Shown here: piece after piece, positions 18,495 through 26,990 of the stretch
Numbering within the stretch: position 1 is the stretch's first letter
Layout: the number at the start of each line of letters is the position of its first letter
DNA from: Halorussus salinisoli
GTDB taxonomy: Archaea > Halobacteriota > Halobacteria > Halobacteriales > Haladaptataceae
NCBI GenBank assembly: GCA_005239435.1
Contig: SZNP01000007.1
Span: 248,001 to 312,000, forward strand
Length of the DNA stretch: 64,000 nucleotides
Direction: 5' to 3'
Program-made: the position numbers and the translations under genes
The notes under the pieces: model-generated
What the model was told of the DNA's origin: nothing
Seen by the model: only the letters and a program-made list of their open reading frames with translations
Database searches by the model: none

Positions 18495-19432
18495 GCTATC
18501 AGTCCCAGCGCGAACAGCACCGAGTGGCCCGCGAGGAGTTTCCCGGTTCGCTCCAGCGCGGGGTTCAGTGCCTCGCCCGAACTGTCGGTGAGGACGGTCC
18601 GAGCGACCGACGCGGCGTAGGGCAGGGTCACGAGGGGCAGGAGAACCGCCGGGGAGAACCCCTGCGCGAGCCAGAACCAGAAGGGGACGATGTACGAGAG
18701 CGCCAGCAGGCCGACGAACTCCGCCCGACTCGCCCGGTAGCCGACGAGGACGGCGAGCGTCTTCTTGTCCGCCTCGCGGTCGGTCTCGAGGTCCCGGACG
18801 TTGTTCACCACGAGGATGTCCGTGGAGATGGCCGCGACGGGGAGGCTGGCGACGAAGGCCGCGAGAGTGACGGTTCCCTCCGGGATTCCCATCGGGAAGG
18901 CCCCGGCCATGACGCTGGCGGCCTGCACGTAGAAGGTGCCCATCACCGCGACGACGCCGAAGAAGACGAAGACGAACAGGTCGCCGAGGCCGTGCGAGCC
19001 GAGGGGGTAGGGACCTCCGGCGTAGGCGATGCCGGAGGCCACGCTTGCGAGTCCGACGACGAGAATCGGTAGGCCGCCCACGTAGACGAGGTAGACCCCG
19101 ACGAGTATCGCCAGCGCGAAGGTGGCGTACATCGCGCGCTTGACCGACTCCGGGGCGATGAGTCCGGACTGGGTGACGCGGGTGAAGCCCTTCCGCTCGT
19201 CGGTGTCCACGCCCTTCACGGCGTCGTAGTAGTCGTTGGCGAAGTTGGTGCCGATTTGGATGAGGGCCGCGCCGACGAACGCCGCCAGCGCCGGAAGCGC
19301 GGCGAACAGTCCTTCGTGGACGGCGAGACCGGTGCCGACGACGACGGGCGCGGCGGCCGCCGGGAGGGTGTGAGGCCGGGCGGCCATCAGCCACGCCTCG
19401 CGGCGGGAGTGTTCGGTAGCCATGTCGCTCAT
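18491..19432 (-). CDS. menA: 1,4-dihydroxy-2-naphthoate polyprenyltransferase MenA
   Basis: A 313-residue integral membrane UbiA-family prenyltransferase that joins a polyprenyl diphosphate to DHNA, giving demethylmenaquinone. First Asp-rich motif is in NFANDYYDAVKGVDTDERKG (about residues 63-82), and the second in NNVRDLETDREADKKTL (about 192-208). About eight hydrophobic helices. The start is ATG 19432 (MSDMATEHSRREAW); GCTATTGT with a CGAAACC BRE lies 28 bp upstream. An alternative in-frame start at 19465 lacks such spacing. First gene of menA-menC-menE. Confidence 0.95.
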   Translation of the reverse strand: MSDMATEHSRREAWLMAARPHTLPAAAAPVVVGTGLAVHEGLFAALPALAAFVGAALIQIGTNFANDYYDAVKGVDTDERKGFTRVTQSGLIAPESVKRAMYATFALAILVGVYLVYVGGLPILVVGLASVASGIAYAGGPYPLGSHGLGDLFVFVFFGVVAVMGTFYVQAASVMAGAFPMGIPEGTVTLAAFVASLPVAAISTDILVVNNVRDLETDREADKKTLAVLVGYRASRAEFVGLLALSYIVPFWFWLAQGFSPAVLLPLVTLPYAASVARTVLTDSSGEALNPALERTGKLLAGHSVLFALGLIA

Positions 19433-19455
19433 TAGTGGACGGTTACGCAAACTGG

Positions 19456-19476
19456 ACAATAGCACCTACGGTTTCG
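19456..19476 (-). promoter_or_regulatory. menACE promoter
   Basis: On the minus strand CGAAACC (BRE-like, 19470-19476) is followed by GCTATTGT (19456-19463), centred 28 bp before the menA ATG. It shows menACE has its own promoter now that it is separated from menB. Inference. Confidence 0.5.
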
Positions 19477-19645
19477 ACAGAGCCGAGACTACCGAATCGA
19501 AGTGGTCAACACTACCGAACCGAAGTATCCGGAGAACCGCTCCTCGCTCGTATCTACTCCTTGTCGCCAGAAGCACTTAAAGAACGAGAGGTGGGAGAGC
19601 GCGGACCGTACGCGTTATCCCCTCTCGACCAGTCGCCGCCGGTGT
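19477..19645. other. spacer with a short direct repeat
   Basis: No gene seen. CTACCGAATCGAAGT (near 19490) and CTACCGAACCGAAGT (near 19512) form a short direct repeat. An unassigned CACTTAAAGAAC TATA-like box lies near 19575 and has no gene after it. Confidence 0.4.
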
Positions 19646-20013
19646 GACATCCTCGCCCGCCGTAAACGGCGAGGCTTCCTGCACAGCAGGAACGCCATGT
19701 CGCGGAGGTTTCGGAACCACACTCCTCGGACCTCAAGTGGGTGGTTCTCACCCTCGGTACCGAGGCGTTCCACGGCCCTGTCACGAGGGCTCCCATCTTC
19801 GGCCGTGTCATCGCTCCACGGTTTCTCGGTGGGGCTCTCACCGCCGAAGTCATCCAGCAAGGAACTGGACGAAGATGGTCCGTGTCGCACGACACGGCAT
19901 AGCCGTGCCATCTAAAACCATGTCAACGATGGACTTCAACATCCCGATACACACGAGTGCACCGATTGACGAGCGCATTCCTCCCCACCCTGAAGGGCGG
20001 GGTTTCCTGCTTA
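19646..20013 (-). mobile_element. IS200/IS605-type (TnpB-associated) remnant or MITE-like element
   Basis: About 368 bp with a hairpin at each end. The right hairpin reads, on the minus strand, GGAAACCCCGCCCTTCAGGG; the left one reads GGAAGCCTCGCCGTTTACGG followed by GGATGTCAC. Both match the pattern of the end palindromes/omega-RNA 3' end that I know from haloarchaeal TnpB-type elements. No TnpA or TnpB frame survives between them: the 98-codon minus-strand frame inside has no RuvC or zinc-finger motif. It probably derives from an element that lost its proteins. Exact ends are uncertain by a few bases. Confidence 0.65.
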
Positions 20014-20020
20014 GAAAAAG

Positions 20021-20614
20021 ATGAACGACCGACTCCCCGACGAACGAAACACCCCTGACGAACGCGACCCTACCGACGAACGCGACAACCCCGACCCATG
20101 CGACACCACCGACGAACGCGACGTGACAGTGCGCGAAACCACGCCGGGCGACGCCGAGGGCGTCCGTCGAGTGGCCCGCGACTCGTGGCACGCCGCCTAC
20201 GACGACCTGCTCGGAGAGGAGACGGTCTCCGAGACGGTCGAATCGTGGTTCACCCGTGAGAAGGTGGTCGCCGACGTGGAGCGGTCCGAACGACCCTTCT
20301 TCGTCGCGGAGTCGGACGGCGAGACTCTCGGATTCGCCATCTCCGTTCCGGACGACGAACGCGAGGCGACCTACCACCTCTACCGAATCTACGTGCGTCC
20401 GGACGCGTGGGGCGAGGGAATCGGAAGCCTGCTCCTCGGTAGATTGGAGGACGAGATACGAGCGCGCGGCGCGACCCGCCTCCGACTGACGGTCCTCGCC
20501 GACAACGAAAACGCCGTCCAGTTCTACGAGTCGAGAGGGTTCGAGCGAATCGGGGAAGCGCGGGACGAGAAGTTCGACCTGGCCCGATACGTCTACCGGA
20601 AGGAACTCGACTAG
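20021..20614 (+). CDS. GNAT-family N-acetyltransferase with repetitive N-terminus
   Basis: A 197-residue protein. From residue ~35 it is a GNAT domain: VTVRETTPGDAEGVRRVARDSW, PFFVAESDGETLGFAISV, motif A YVRPDAWGEGIGSLLLGRLEDE (about 126-147) and NAVQFYESRGFERIGEARD. This resembles the RimI-like haloarchaeal acetyltransferases. The first ~33 residues repeat the unit (P/T)DER(D/N) four to five times and are encoded by a near-tandem repeat starting 8 bp after the IS remnant. A GTG at 20122 directly before the domain is the likely ancestral start. Acetyl-acceptor unknown. Confidence 0.82.
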   Translation: MNDRLPDERNTPDERDPTDERDNPDPCDTTDERDVTVRETTPGDAEGVRRVARDSWHAAYDDLLGEETVSETVESWFTREKVVADVERSERPFFVAESDGETLGFAISVPDDEREATYHLYRIYVRPDAWGEGIGSLLLGRLEDEIRARGATRLRLTVLADNENAVQFYESRGFERIGEARDEKFDLARYVYRKELD

Positions 20615-21642
20615 TCGTCGCCCGCCGCCCGGAACTCCCGGGCCGCCTCGCGTAACTTCCGAGAGATACCGGGCACCTGGTCGGGCGACACCTCGCCCTC
20701 GGCCTCGATTTCCGCGACGGACTTCGGGAACTCCCGGAGTTCGTAGTGGATGTCGATGCCCGCGTTCGCGCCCTCGCCCATCGCCACCGGAATCTGATTG
20801 TGGCCGGCCGTGAGGTCGCCGACGGCGTAGACGCCCGTGACGCTGGTCTCGCCGGCCTCGCCGACCGCTACGGTTCCGTCGTCGTTGCGCTCACAGCCGA
20901 GTTGGTCCGCGAGTTCGGCGTTGTAGTCCGACCCGTACATCGGGAAGCCACCGCGATACTCGCGGAAGGTCCCGTCCTCGAACTCGAAGCCCTCCAGCCA
21001 GCCGTCGTCGCCCTTCTCCATCGCGGCGACGTCCTCCTCGACGATTTCGACCGGATGCGCGCGGAGTTGGCGGTCGGTCTCGTCGCTCCACTCTATCTCG
21101 TCGCCGCGGGTCAGCAGGTCCACCTCGTCGGTGAAGTTGAGCATGATCATGGCGACGTGGGCGGCCGACTCGCCCGTTCCCATGACGAACACCGGTTCGT
21201 CCACGAACAGGTAGGCGTCGCAGTGGAGACACCAGTGGAGACCGCGGCCCGTCGGCGGCAACGGCGGGTCCGGTCGCTCGTCGGAGAATCCGGTCGCCAG
21301 CACCACGCGCTCCGCGAGGAACGCGGGGTCCCCGTCGCCGCTCCCGGTCGAGAGTCGGAACCGGCCGTCCTCGGTGCGCTCGACCGACTCCACGAAGTTC
21401 CGGACGTAGTCGGCCCCGTAGTGCTGTATCTGCTCGCGGGCGGTCTGGAGCAGTTCCTTGCCCGAAACGTCCTCGGTGACGCCGATGACGTTGTGCGTCT
21501 CGGTCATCATGGCGGCCCGGCCGCCGCCGCGGTTCATGACGACGGTGTCGTGGCTCAACCGCGTCGTGTACAGCGCGGTCGTGAGACCGGCCGGTCCGCC
21601 CCCGACCACCGCGACCTCGTACTCCCGAAGGTCGTCTGTCAT
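20611..21642 (-). CDS. thioredoxin-reductase-like FAD/NAD(P) oxidoreductase
   Basis: A 343-residue two-domain flavoprotein. The FAD-binding loop is VVGGGPAGLTTALYTT (12-27), the redox pair is CLHCDAY (Cys138, Cys141) where thioredoxin reductase has CATCDG, and the NAD(P) loop is VMGTGESAAHVAMIM. The C-terminal FAD motif is YAVGDLTAGHNQIPVAMGEGANAG. The fold and CxxC fit thioredoxin reductases, but GRAAMM and the divergent CLHC context suggest a specialised member; its partner is unknown. ATG 21642 is backed by CTTAAG 28 bp upstream. The stop overlaps the convergent GNAT stop by 4 bp. Confidence 0.9.
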   Translation of the reverse strand: MTDDLREYEVAVVGGGPAGLTTALYTTRLSHDTVVMNRGGGRAAMMTETHNVIGVTEDVSGKELLQTAREQIQHYGADYVRNFVESVERTEDGRFRLSTGSGDGDPAFLAERVVLATGFSDERPDPPLPPTGRGLHWCLHCDAYLFVDEPVFVMGTGESAAHVAMIMLNFTDEVDLLTRGDEIEWSDETDRQLRAHPVEIVEEDVAAMEKGDDGWLEGFEFEDGTFREYRGGFPMYGSDYNAELADQLGCERNDDGTVAVGEAGETSVTGVYAVGDLTAGHNQIPVAMGEGANAGIDIHYELREFPKSVAEIEAEGEVSPDQVPGISRKLREAAREFRAAGDD

Positions 21643-21667
21643 CGACGTTACGTAGGGACTTGAACGG

Positions 21668-21673
21668 CTTAAG
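21668..21673 (-). promoter_or_regulatory. TATA-like box of the oxidoreductase gene
   Basis: CTTAAG centred 28 bp before the ATG at 21642. Inference. Confidence 0.5.
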
Positions 21674-21821
21674 TCGGCGGGCAGTGGCGAGACCGACCGC
21701 GAGGAGTTCGGGTTTCGGCGGCGTTCGACAGGTCTCCACATCCCGAGTTGGTCCCGCTCTCCATTCGAACTCTCGACTGGATGTGACACATCTGACTGGC
21801 CGCCGCTGAGAAATAATATCA

Positions 21822-21855
21822 TTTGTTTAAAACCCCTATATATTTCCTAAACAAA
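21822..21855. repeat. AT-rich inverted repeat
   Basis: TTTGTTTA (21822-21829) and TAAACAAA (21848-21855) form a perfect 8-bp inverted repeat around an 18-bp AT-rich core. It lies 180 bp upstream of the oxidoreductase gene in a spacer with no gene. The half-site recurs at 27197-27204. It could be an operator. Confidence 0.45.
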
Positions 21856-22022
21856 CATATAAAACTCCCTCCCGAGCGAAACCTTCAGCCCTGACCGCCC
21901 ATCCGCCGCAGTTGCGGTGCCGTCGCGGTGCGGTCGCACTAGCGACTGTACCGCGAGCGAGGAGCGAAGCGACGAGCGAGCGGGTCTTGTTGGTCCAGAT
22001 CTTTCGAGGAGCGGTGCCCGCA

Positions 22023-22046
22023 GGGCGAGCGGTTTGCCGCTCGCCC
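22023..22046. repeat. 10-bp perfect hairpin
   Basis: GGGCGAGCGG and CCGCTCGCCC with a TTTG loop, in the spacer downstream of menB and beyond its T-tract. The surrounding 21930-22050 is rich in GCGAG words and codes for nothing that I can support. Confidence 0.6.
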
Positions 22047-22062
22047 GAGGACACCCGACGAC

Positions 22063-22070
22063 AAAAAAAA
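22063..22070 (-). terminator. oligo-T terminator of menB
   Basis: Eight consecutive T on the minus strand, 22 nt after the menB stop codon. Archaeal RNA polymerase terminates at such T-tracts without needing a hairpin. Confidence 0.65.
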
Positions 22071-22092
22071 GGTGGTGGTCGAAAGGACGTCT

Positions 22093-22986
22093 TTAGTAGT
22101 GCCAGTCGAACTCGTCGAAGTCCGGCTCGCGCCCTTCCACGAAGGCGTCACGGCCCTCCTGGGCTTCGTCGGTCATGTACGCCAGTCGCGTGGCCTCCCC
22201 GGCGAACACCTGCTGGCCGACCATCCCGTCGTCGGTCGCGTTGAAGGCGTACTTGAGCATTCGCATCGCGGTCGGACTCTTCGAGTTCATCTCCTCGGCC
22301 CAGTCGAGGGCCACCTCCTCCAACTCCTCGTGGGGCACGACCTCGTTGACCATTCCCATGTCGGCGGCCTCCTCGGCGTCGTAGTCCTTTCCGAGGAAGA
22401 AAATTTCGCGGGCCTTCTTCTGGCCGACCTGCTTGGCGAGGTAGGCAGAGCCGAACCCGCCGTCGAACGAGGCCACGTCGGGGTCGGTCTGCTTGAACAG
22501 CGCGTGTTCCTCGCTGGCGATGGTCATGTCGCAGACGACGTGGAGGCTGTGGCCGCCGCCGACGGCCCATCCCGGCACGACGCAGACGACCGGCTTGGGG
22601 ATGTGGCGAATCAGGCGCTGGACTTCGAGGATGTGGAGACGGCCGCCCTTCGCGGCGCGTTCGTCCTCGCTATCCTCGCCGCGGTACTCGTAGCCCTCTT
22701 CGCCGCGGACGGTCTGGTCGCCGCCCGAGCAGAACGCCCACCCGCCGTCCTTCGGCGAGGGACCGTTGCCGGTCAGGAGGACGCATCCCACGTCGGTCTG
22801 GCGCTTGGCGTGGTCGAGCGCGTCGTAGAGTTCGTCCACGGTCTTGGGTCGGAAGGCGTTGCGGACCTCCGGTCGGTCGAGCGCGATGCGGACCGTGCCC
22901 GAATCGACCGCGCGGTGGTAGGTGACGTCGTCGAACTCCGGTCCCGCAGGTTCCCACGCCTCGGGGTCGAAAATCTCGGATACCAT
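22093..22986 (-). CDS. menB: 1,4-dihydroxy-2-naphthoyl-CoA synthase MenB
   Basis: A 297-residue crotonase-fold enzyme that cyclises o-succinylbenzoyl-CoA. Oxyanion-hole segments are FCSGGDQTVRG (about residues 88-98) and PGWAVGGGHSLHVVCDMTIAS (about 133-153); the MenB-specific FDGGFGSAYLAKQVGQKKAREIFFLG follows, and the tail ends FDEFDWHY as in bacterial MenB. ATG 22986 has AAAAAGATT 30 bp upstream on the plus strand (its complement is the TATA), so menB is a separate transcription unit. A much longer upstream frame is antisense read-through. Confidence 0.96.
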   Translation of the reverse strand: MVSEIFDPEAWEPAGPEFDDVTYHRAVDSGTVRIALDRPEVRNAFRPKTVDELYDALDHAKRQTDVGCVLLTGNGPSPKDGGWAFCSGGDQTVRGEEGYEYRGEDSEDERAAKGGRLHILEVQRLIRHIPKPVVCVVPGWAVGGGHSLHVVCDMTIASEEHALFKQTDPDVASFDGGFGSAYLAKQVGQKKAREIFFLGKDYDAEEAADMGMVNEVVPHEELEEVALDWAEEMNSKSPTAMRMLKYAFNATDDGMVGQQVFAGEATRLAYMTDEAQEGRDAFVEGREPDFDEFDWHY

Positions 22987-23011
22987 GTATCGGCGTCGGG
23001 TCGGACCGCGC

Positions 23012-23020
23012 AAAAAGATT
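23012..23020 (-). promoter_or_regulatory. menB TATA-like box
   Basis: On the minus strand AATCTTTTT, centred 30 bp before the menB ATG. Inference. Confidence 0.5.
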
Positions 23021-23251
23021 CCTTGTTGGTCTGTTGCGGTTCGAGTGATGGGTGGCGCTGGAAGTTGGACCGCCGGTTCGACTGGCTTCGAGACCCCGAA
23101 CGCCGAGCCAACCGAACTGCGTCCGAGCGACTCTCCTCTCTCGGCCACAGGTTCTCTCTCGGACTCACAGGTGTCGTTCGTCGGAGATTCCGACGCCCCC
23201 GGAGGGTGTCGCGCTCGTTCGCTCCCGAGGTCTGTCCCCCGCGTTTCCCGC

Positions 23252-23872
23252 TCACCGCTTTCCGGCGACGTGCCCGACCCCGGCGAGGCCGAGTGCGAAG
23301 ACGCCGAACAGGAGTTCCGCGACGAGAAAGAGAAGGACCCGACCCGCGAAGTTACCGCCCTTCGTCGCGGGGCTGAACGAGACGACCGGGAAGAGGACGA
23401 GCAGGAGCGCAACTGCGTAACACCCGTACTTGACAGCTTCACCGATGCTGTCTCGGGTCGCGAGATAGGCCGTCCCGCCCGTCCACGCGAGCCCACCGGG
23501 GAGGATGCTCACCCAGCTCTGGACGACGAGTCCGAAGAGAAGAAACGCCAGAGCACCGACGAGTGCGCCACCGACGATGCCGACCAGGACGGTCAGCGAG
23601 TTATCGAGGAGACCGTCGGGGTCGAAGAGGTGGTCGTTGGCCGCGGCTTCCGCGTCGCCCGTTTCGCTCGAAGTCGTCTGCACGGCCCGTTCGCTCGGCG
23701 CTCGATTGCGATTCGAGTTCCCACCTCGGCGTTGGCCGGTCCCCTCGCTCTCCAGGTCCGCGCCGCAGTGGAGGCAGTAGGGCGCGGTCGCACTGACGGG
23801 GCCGTCGCAGTCGGGACAGCGCGGGTCGGTGTCTTCTGGCGGCACGTTCGAGTTCCCTCGCTCGGCCGACAA
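23252..23872 (-). CDS. zinc-ribbon membrane protein (haloarchaeal)
   Basis: A 206-residue protein with an N-terminal zinc ribbon (CPDCDGPVSATAPYCLHCG, residues 19-37), a ~50-residue polar linker, and about four hydrophobic segments from residue 92 on (LTVLVGIVGGALVGALAFLLFG, then three more). Zinc-ribbon plus multi-TM is a common haloarchaeal layout of unknown function. It sits between menB and a divergent aminotransferase and is unrelated to menaquinone synthesis. Confidence 0.82.
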   Translation of the reverse strand: MSAERGNSNVPPEDTDPRCPDCDGPVSATAPYCLHCGADLESEGTGQRRGGNSNRNRAPSERAVQTTSSETGDAEAAANDHLFDPDGLLDNSLTVLVGIVGGALVGALAFLLFGLVVQSWVSILPGGLAWTGGTAYLATRDSIGEAVKYGCYAVALLLVLFPVVSFSPATKGGNFAGRVLLFLVAELLFGVFALGLAGVGHVAGKR

Positions 23873-23945
23873 AACCGTTTCGCCGACCCGGCAAGCGCCA
23901 CGGGACGTCCGAAGCTACTTGGTCGGCGATTCCGTGACGTATCCC

Positions 23946-25133
23946 ATGACCGACGCAAGCCAGAGCGCAGTCTCCGCCCGACTCGCCGACCGGACCCGGA
24001 GCCTCGAACGCTCGAAGATTCGCGTGATGTTCGGACTCGCCGAACGCGAGGACCGCGACCTCGTGCGCCTCGAAGTCGGCGAACCCGACTTCGGCACGCC
24101 CGACCACGTCATCGACGCCGCGGCCGAGGCCGCACGCGGGGGCGCGACTCACTACACGGAGAACGCCGGCATCCCGCCGCTCCGCGAGGCGATTGCGGAC
24201 ACGATGGCCCGCGAGAGCGGCGTCGAGGTCGCTCCCGAGCAGGTCACGGTCAAGAACGGCGCGATGGAGGCGCTGTCGCTGGCGATGATGGCGCTCGCCG
24301 GACCGGGCGACGAGGTGGTGGTCCCGACGCCCGCGTGGCCGAACTACGTGAACCAGGTCCAGTTGGCGGGCGCGACACCGGTGACGGTCCCGCTCCCGGC
24401 CGAATCGGGGTTCGACCTCGACGCCGAGCGCGTGACCGACCAAATCACCGACGACACCGTGGCCGTGATCCTCACCAGCCCCTCGAACCCGACCGGGCAG
24501 GTCTACGACGAGGAGGCCGTGGAAGCGGTCGCTGAAGCCGCCGCGGCCCACGACGCCTACGTCGTCGCCGACGAGGTGTACGGCCGCCTCACCTACGACC
24601 GGGAGTTTCGCGGCGCGGCGTCCTACGTCGAAGACGCCGAGAACGTGCTGACCGTCGACTCCTGTTCGAAGACCTACGCCATGACGGGGTGGCGACTCGG
24701 GTGGCTCGCAGGGGCTGAGCCAGTGGTCGATGCCGTCACCAGCATCGGCGAGAGTACCACGGCCTGCCCGTCGAGCGTGAGCCAGCAGGCCGCGCTGGCC
24801 GCCCTGACCGGCCCTCAAGAGCCAGTCGCCGAGATGAAGGCCGCGTTCGAGGAGCGCCGGGACTTCGTGGTCGAGCGCGTGGCCGAGATGCCGGTCGTCT
24901 CGTGTCCTCGGCCGGAAGGAGCGTTCTACGCCTTCCTCGACGTGAGCGACCTCTCCGGCGGTAGCTTCGAGGTCGCCAAGCGACTTCTCTCGGAGCACGG
25001 CGTCGTCACGGCTCCCGGCGACGGATTCGGTGACGCCGGGGAGGGGTACGTCCGAATCAGTTTCGCCAACAGCCTCGACCGCATCGAGACCGGACTCGAC
25101 CGAATCGAGGAGATGGCTCGAGCCGAACGTTAG
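23946..25133 (+). CDS. PLP-dependent class I/II aminotransferase
   Basis: A 395-residue fold-type I aminotransferase of the aspartate-aminotransferase-like group. Motifs: LEVGEPDFGTPDHV (about residues 41-54), HYTENAGIPPLREAIAD, ILTSPSNPTGQVYDEEAVEAV, and the PLP lysine in VDSCSKTYAMTGWRLGWLAGAE (Lys about 239). The C-terminal FYAFLDVSDL and RISFAN complete the fold. ATG 23946 precedes MTDASQSAVSARLADR; a frame opening at 23829 is longer without family support. It may act on aspartate, aromatic or branched amino acids. The only plus-strand gene between menD and menB; its stop overlaps the next gene by 4 bp. Confidence 0.93.
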   Translation: MTDASQSAVSARLADRTRSLERSKIRVMFGLAEREDRDLVRLEVGEPDFGTPDHVIDAAAEAARGGATHYTENAGIPPLREAIADTMARESGVEVAPEQVTVKNGAMEALSLAMMALAGPGDEVVVPTPAWPNYVNQVQLAGATPVTVPLPAESGFDLDAERVTDQITDDTVAVILTSPSNPTGQVYDEEAVEAVAEAAAAHDAYVVADEVYGRLTYDREFRGAASYVEDAENVLTVDSCSKTYAMTGWRLGWLAGAEPVVDAVTSIGESTTACPSSVSQQAALAALTGPQEPVAEMKAAFEERRDFVVERVAEMPVVSCPRPEGAFYAFLDVSDLSGGSFEVAKRLLSEHGVVTAPGDGFGDAGEGYVRISFANSLDRIETGLDRIEEMARAER

Positions 25134-25504
25134 CCGTCCATCGCGTCGATGCACTGGCCGATGAAGGTGTCGTGGATGGCGAACACCTCGCCGTCGAGCG
25201 CGACTGCGGTCCCGCTGGTCTCGTCGTGGGGGAAGTGCATCTCGACCGCGTCGTCGAACGACCGGACCGTGCAGTCGAGCGGGCCGTGTTCGTAGAGGTT
25301 CTCCTGATGGGGTTTCTCGACGGCCTCCAGTCGCACGTCGCGGACTACCTGTTCGATGTCGTCGTCTGTGTACTGGTCGGCGACGTCGTCGCGGACGTAC
25401 CGCACTTCACCGCCGTCGTCGTCGTAAAAGATGACGCTCCGCAGATGGTCGCCGACGCGGTCTTGCAGGAACTCAGTCAGGGCTTTGGAGGGCGACTCCG
25501 ACAT
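25130..25504 (-). CDS. conserved haloarchaeal protein of unknown function
   Basis: A 124-residue acidic soluble protein without known motifs: LTEFLQDRVGDHLRSVIFYDDDGGEVRYVRDDV, then FDDAVEMHFPHDETSGTAVALDGEVFAIHDTFI. Haloarchaeal genomes carry related small proteins, perhaps ligand- or protein-binding. ATG at 25504 with TTAATA about 34 bp upstream. The stop overlaps the aminotransferase stop by 4 bp. Confidence 0.78.
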   Translation of the reverse strand: MSESPSKALTEFLQDRVGDHLRSVIFYDDDGGEVRYVRDDVADQYTDDDIEQVVRDVRLEAVEKPHQENLYEHGPLDCTVRSFDDAVEMHFPHDETSGTAVALDGEVFAIHDTFIGQCIDAMDG

Positions 25505-25745
25505 GGGGTAGCCAGATACTGCTCGCGCTGCCGACTTAATATTGGCGAGAACCTTATAGTAATTTTACTGACTGGTGACCGATTGTGTATACGTCGGAGT
25601 ACGACCGGGGTCGGTGGGAAATCGACTACCTTCCACTACAGACGCTACGGTCGCCGACGCCACTCGGCCATACCGGTGGGGAGGCCGGCGATACCCCGAC
25701 CGTCTCCGAATCGAGGCGAGGGTTCGGACTCCATCCCACGGCGAG

Positions 25746-26990
25746 TCAGGGGCGGTCAGAGAAGAGCGCGAGGTGTCTGACGACGGTGCGGCTTTCGAGT
25801 CCGCCCGCGAGCGAACCGGTCAACACGCCCACGGTGCTGATGAACGCCGACGTGTGCAACAGGTCCACGAACCCGACCTCCGGATTTTCGAGCGTGGGCC
25901 AATTGGTGATGAGGTCCTGTGGAAAGATGAACAGTTCGATGCCCAGCATCAGCAGTCCGACCATCACGAAGAGTCCGATCACGGCGGCCAGGACCGTCAG
26001 GAACACTGCGACGTTCACCACCGCCATTTGCTCGGTGAGTATCCGCTTCTCCTTCCGGGGGAAGAAGAGTCGCTGGATCAGCGTGAGATACACCGTGGCG
26101 GCGAGCACGCTGACGAGCGCGAACCCACCGGCGACGGCGCTGGTCATGTGGACGCCTACGTCCCACGTTTCCGCGCTGAAGACCAGCACGAGCGTCGGGG
26201 TGACGGCTGCGGTAGCGAGTTTCGGGAGCGACAGCGGCAACAGCGGAGCGCGATTACGGGCCAGTGGCAACAACACCTGCCGAGGATGGGCCAGCGCACT
26301 CCGGACGTGGAAGGCGAACCGCTGGAGGCGACCGTGAACCAACTCCTCCTGCCCTGGCAGCCGATTCGCCCGCCGCCGTAAGCGTGACTCCGTCTTCTCC
26401 CCGAACGACGGCACCTCTCGGCGCGACTCGTCGAATCTGAACGGGGCCATCACCCCGCCGTCGTGGTCCGCGCCGAGAACGTGTCCCAGCAGGTGTACGA
26501 CCAGCGTGGCCGCGTTCCACCTGACGGTCTCGTCGTCCAGGTCGCGGGACGGTCGGCCGCGCGAGGTTCGCGTGAGCCGCCGGACCGAGACGACCGCCAT
26601 CCGACTCACCGACGAGGAGAGTCCGGGGACTGCCTTCCTGCGTCGGGAGGTGAGCGCGGCGTTCGTGACTACGACCACGAGGTCGTACGGTCCCTCGACC
26701 ATTCGGAGGCTGGCCTCGTCGAGGAAGTCGGAGGGCCGCCGAGTCTCGTCGTCGGAGAGCCGAAACGGCTCCTCGATGTGGAATCGCCATTCGACTCCCG
26801 TCGCGTGCTCCATCTCGCTCTCGGCATCTTCGACAGCACGGCGGACGAACCGTCGGAGTGACTCCGAGTCAGTCTCGGGCGTGTAAGCGACGACGACGCC
26901 GACGTTGATTACCTCGTCCGTGGCGGCGGGAGCCGTCGAGTCGGTCACGGTGTTGGCCGGTCGACTCGCTCTCGCGTCACCGTCGGTCAT
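25746..26990 (-). CDS. membrane protein with metzincin-like zinc-binding motif lacking the catalytic Glu
   Basis: A 414-residue protein. The N-terminal ~240 residues resemble a metzincin-type peptidase: VGVVVAYTPETDSE, a mixed alpha/beta part, then HLLGHVLGADH (166-176), which fits HExxHxxGxxH except Leu167 replaces the catalytic Glu, and a Met at 181 (VMAPF) as a possible Met-turn. The three zinc His are intact, so zinc binding without proteolysis is plausible. The C-terminal part has about four membrane helices (LATAAVTPTLVLVF; SAVAGGFALVSVLAATVYL; VAVFLTVLAAVIGLFVMVGLLML; STVGVLTGSLAGGL). No signal peptide is visible. Stop overlaps nothing; the gene lies between menD and menB. Substrate or partner unknown. 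Confidence 0.78.
   Translation of the reverse strand: MTDGDARASRPANTVTDSTAPAATDEVINVGVVVAYTPETDSESLRRFVRRAVEDAESEMEHATGVEWRFHIEEPFRLSDDETRRPSDFLDEASLRMVEGPYDLVVVVTNAALTSRRRKAVPGLSSSVSRMAVVSVRRLTRTSRGRPSRDLDDETVRWNAATLVVHLLGHVLGADHDGGVMAPFRFDESRREVPSFGEKTESRLRRRANRLPGQEELVHGRLQRFAFHVRSALAHPRQVLLPLARNRAPLLPLSLPKLATAAVTPTLVLVFSAETWDVGVHMTSAVAGGFALVSVLAATVYLTLIQRLFFPRKEKRILTEQMAVVNVAVFLTVLAAVIGLFVMVGLLMLGIELFIFPQDLITNWPTLENPEVGFVDLLHTSAFISTVGVLTGSLAGGLESRTVVRHLALFSDRP

Noticed and set aside
19615..19911. 98-codon minus-strand frame inside the IS remnant as a TnpB piece
   Set aside because: No RuvC Asp/Glu or zinc-finger Cys motif; more likely non-coding DNA of the element.
21836..22054. 72-codon minus-strand frame in the menB/oxidoreductase spacer
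   Set aside because: Composition and lack of upstream signals suggest chance.
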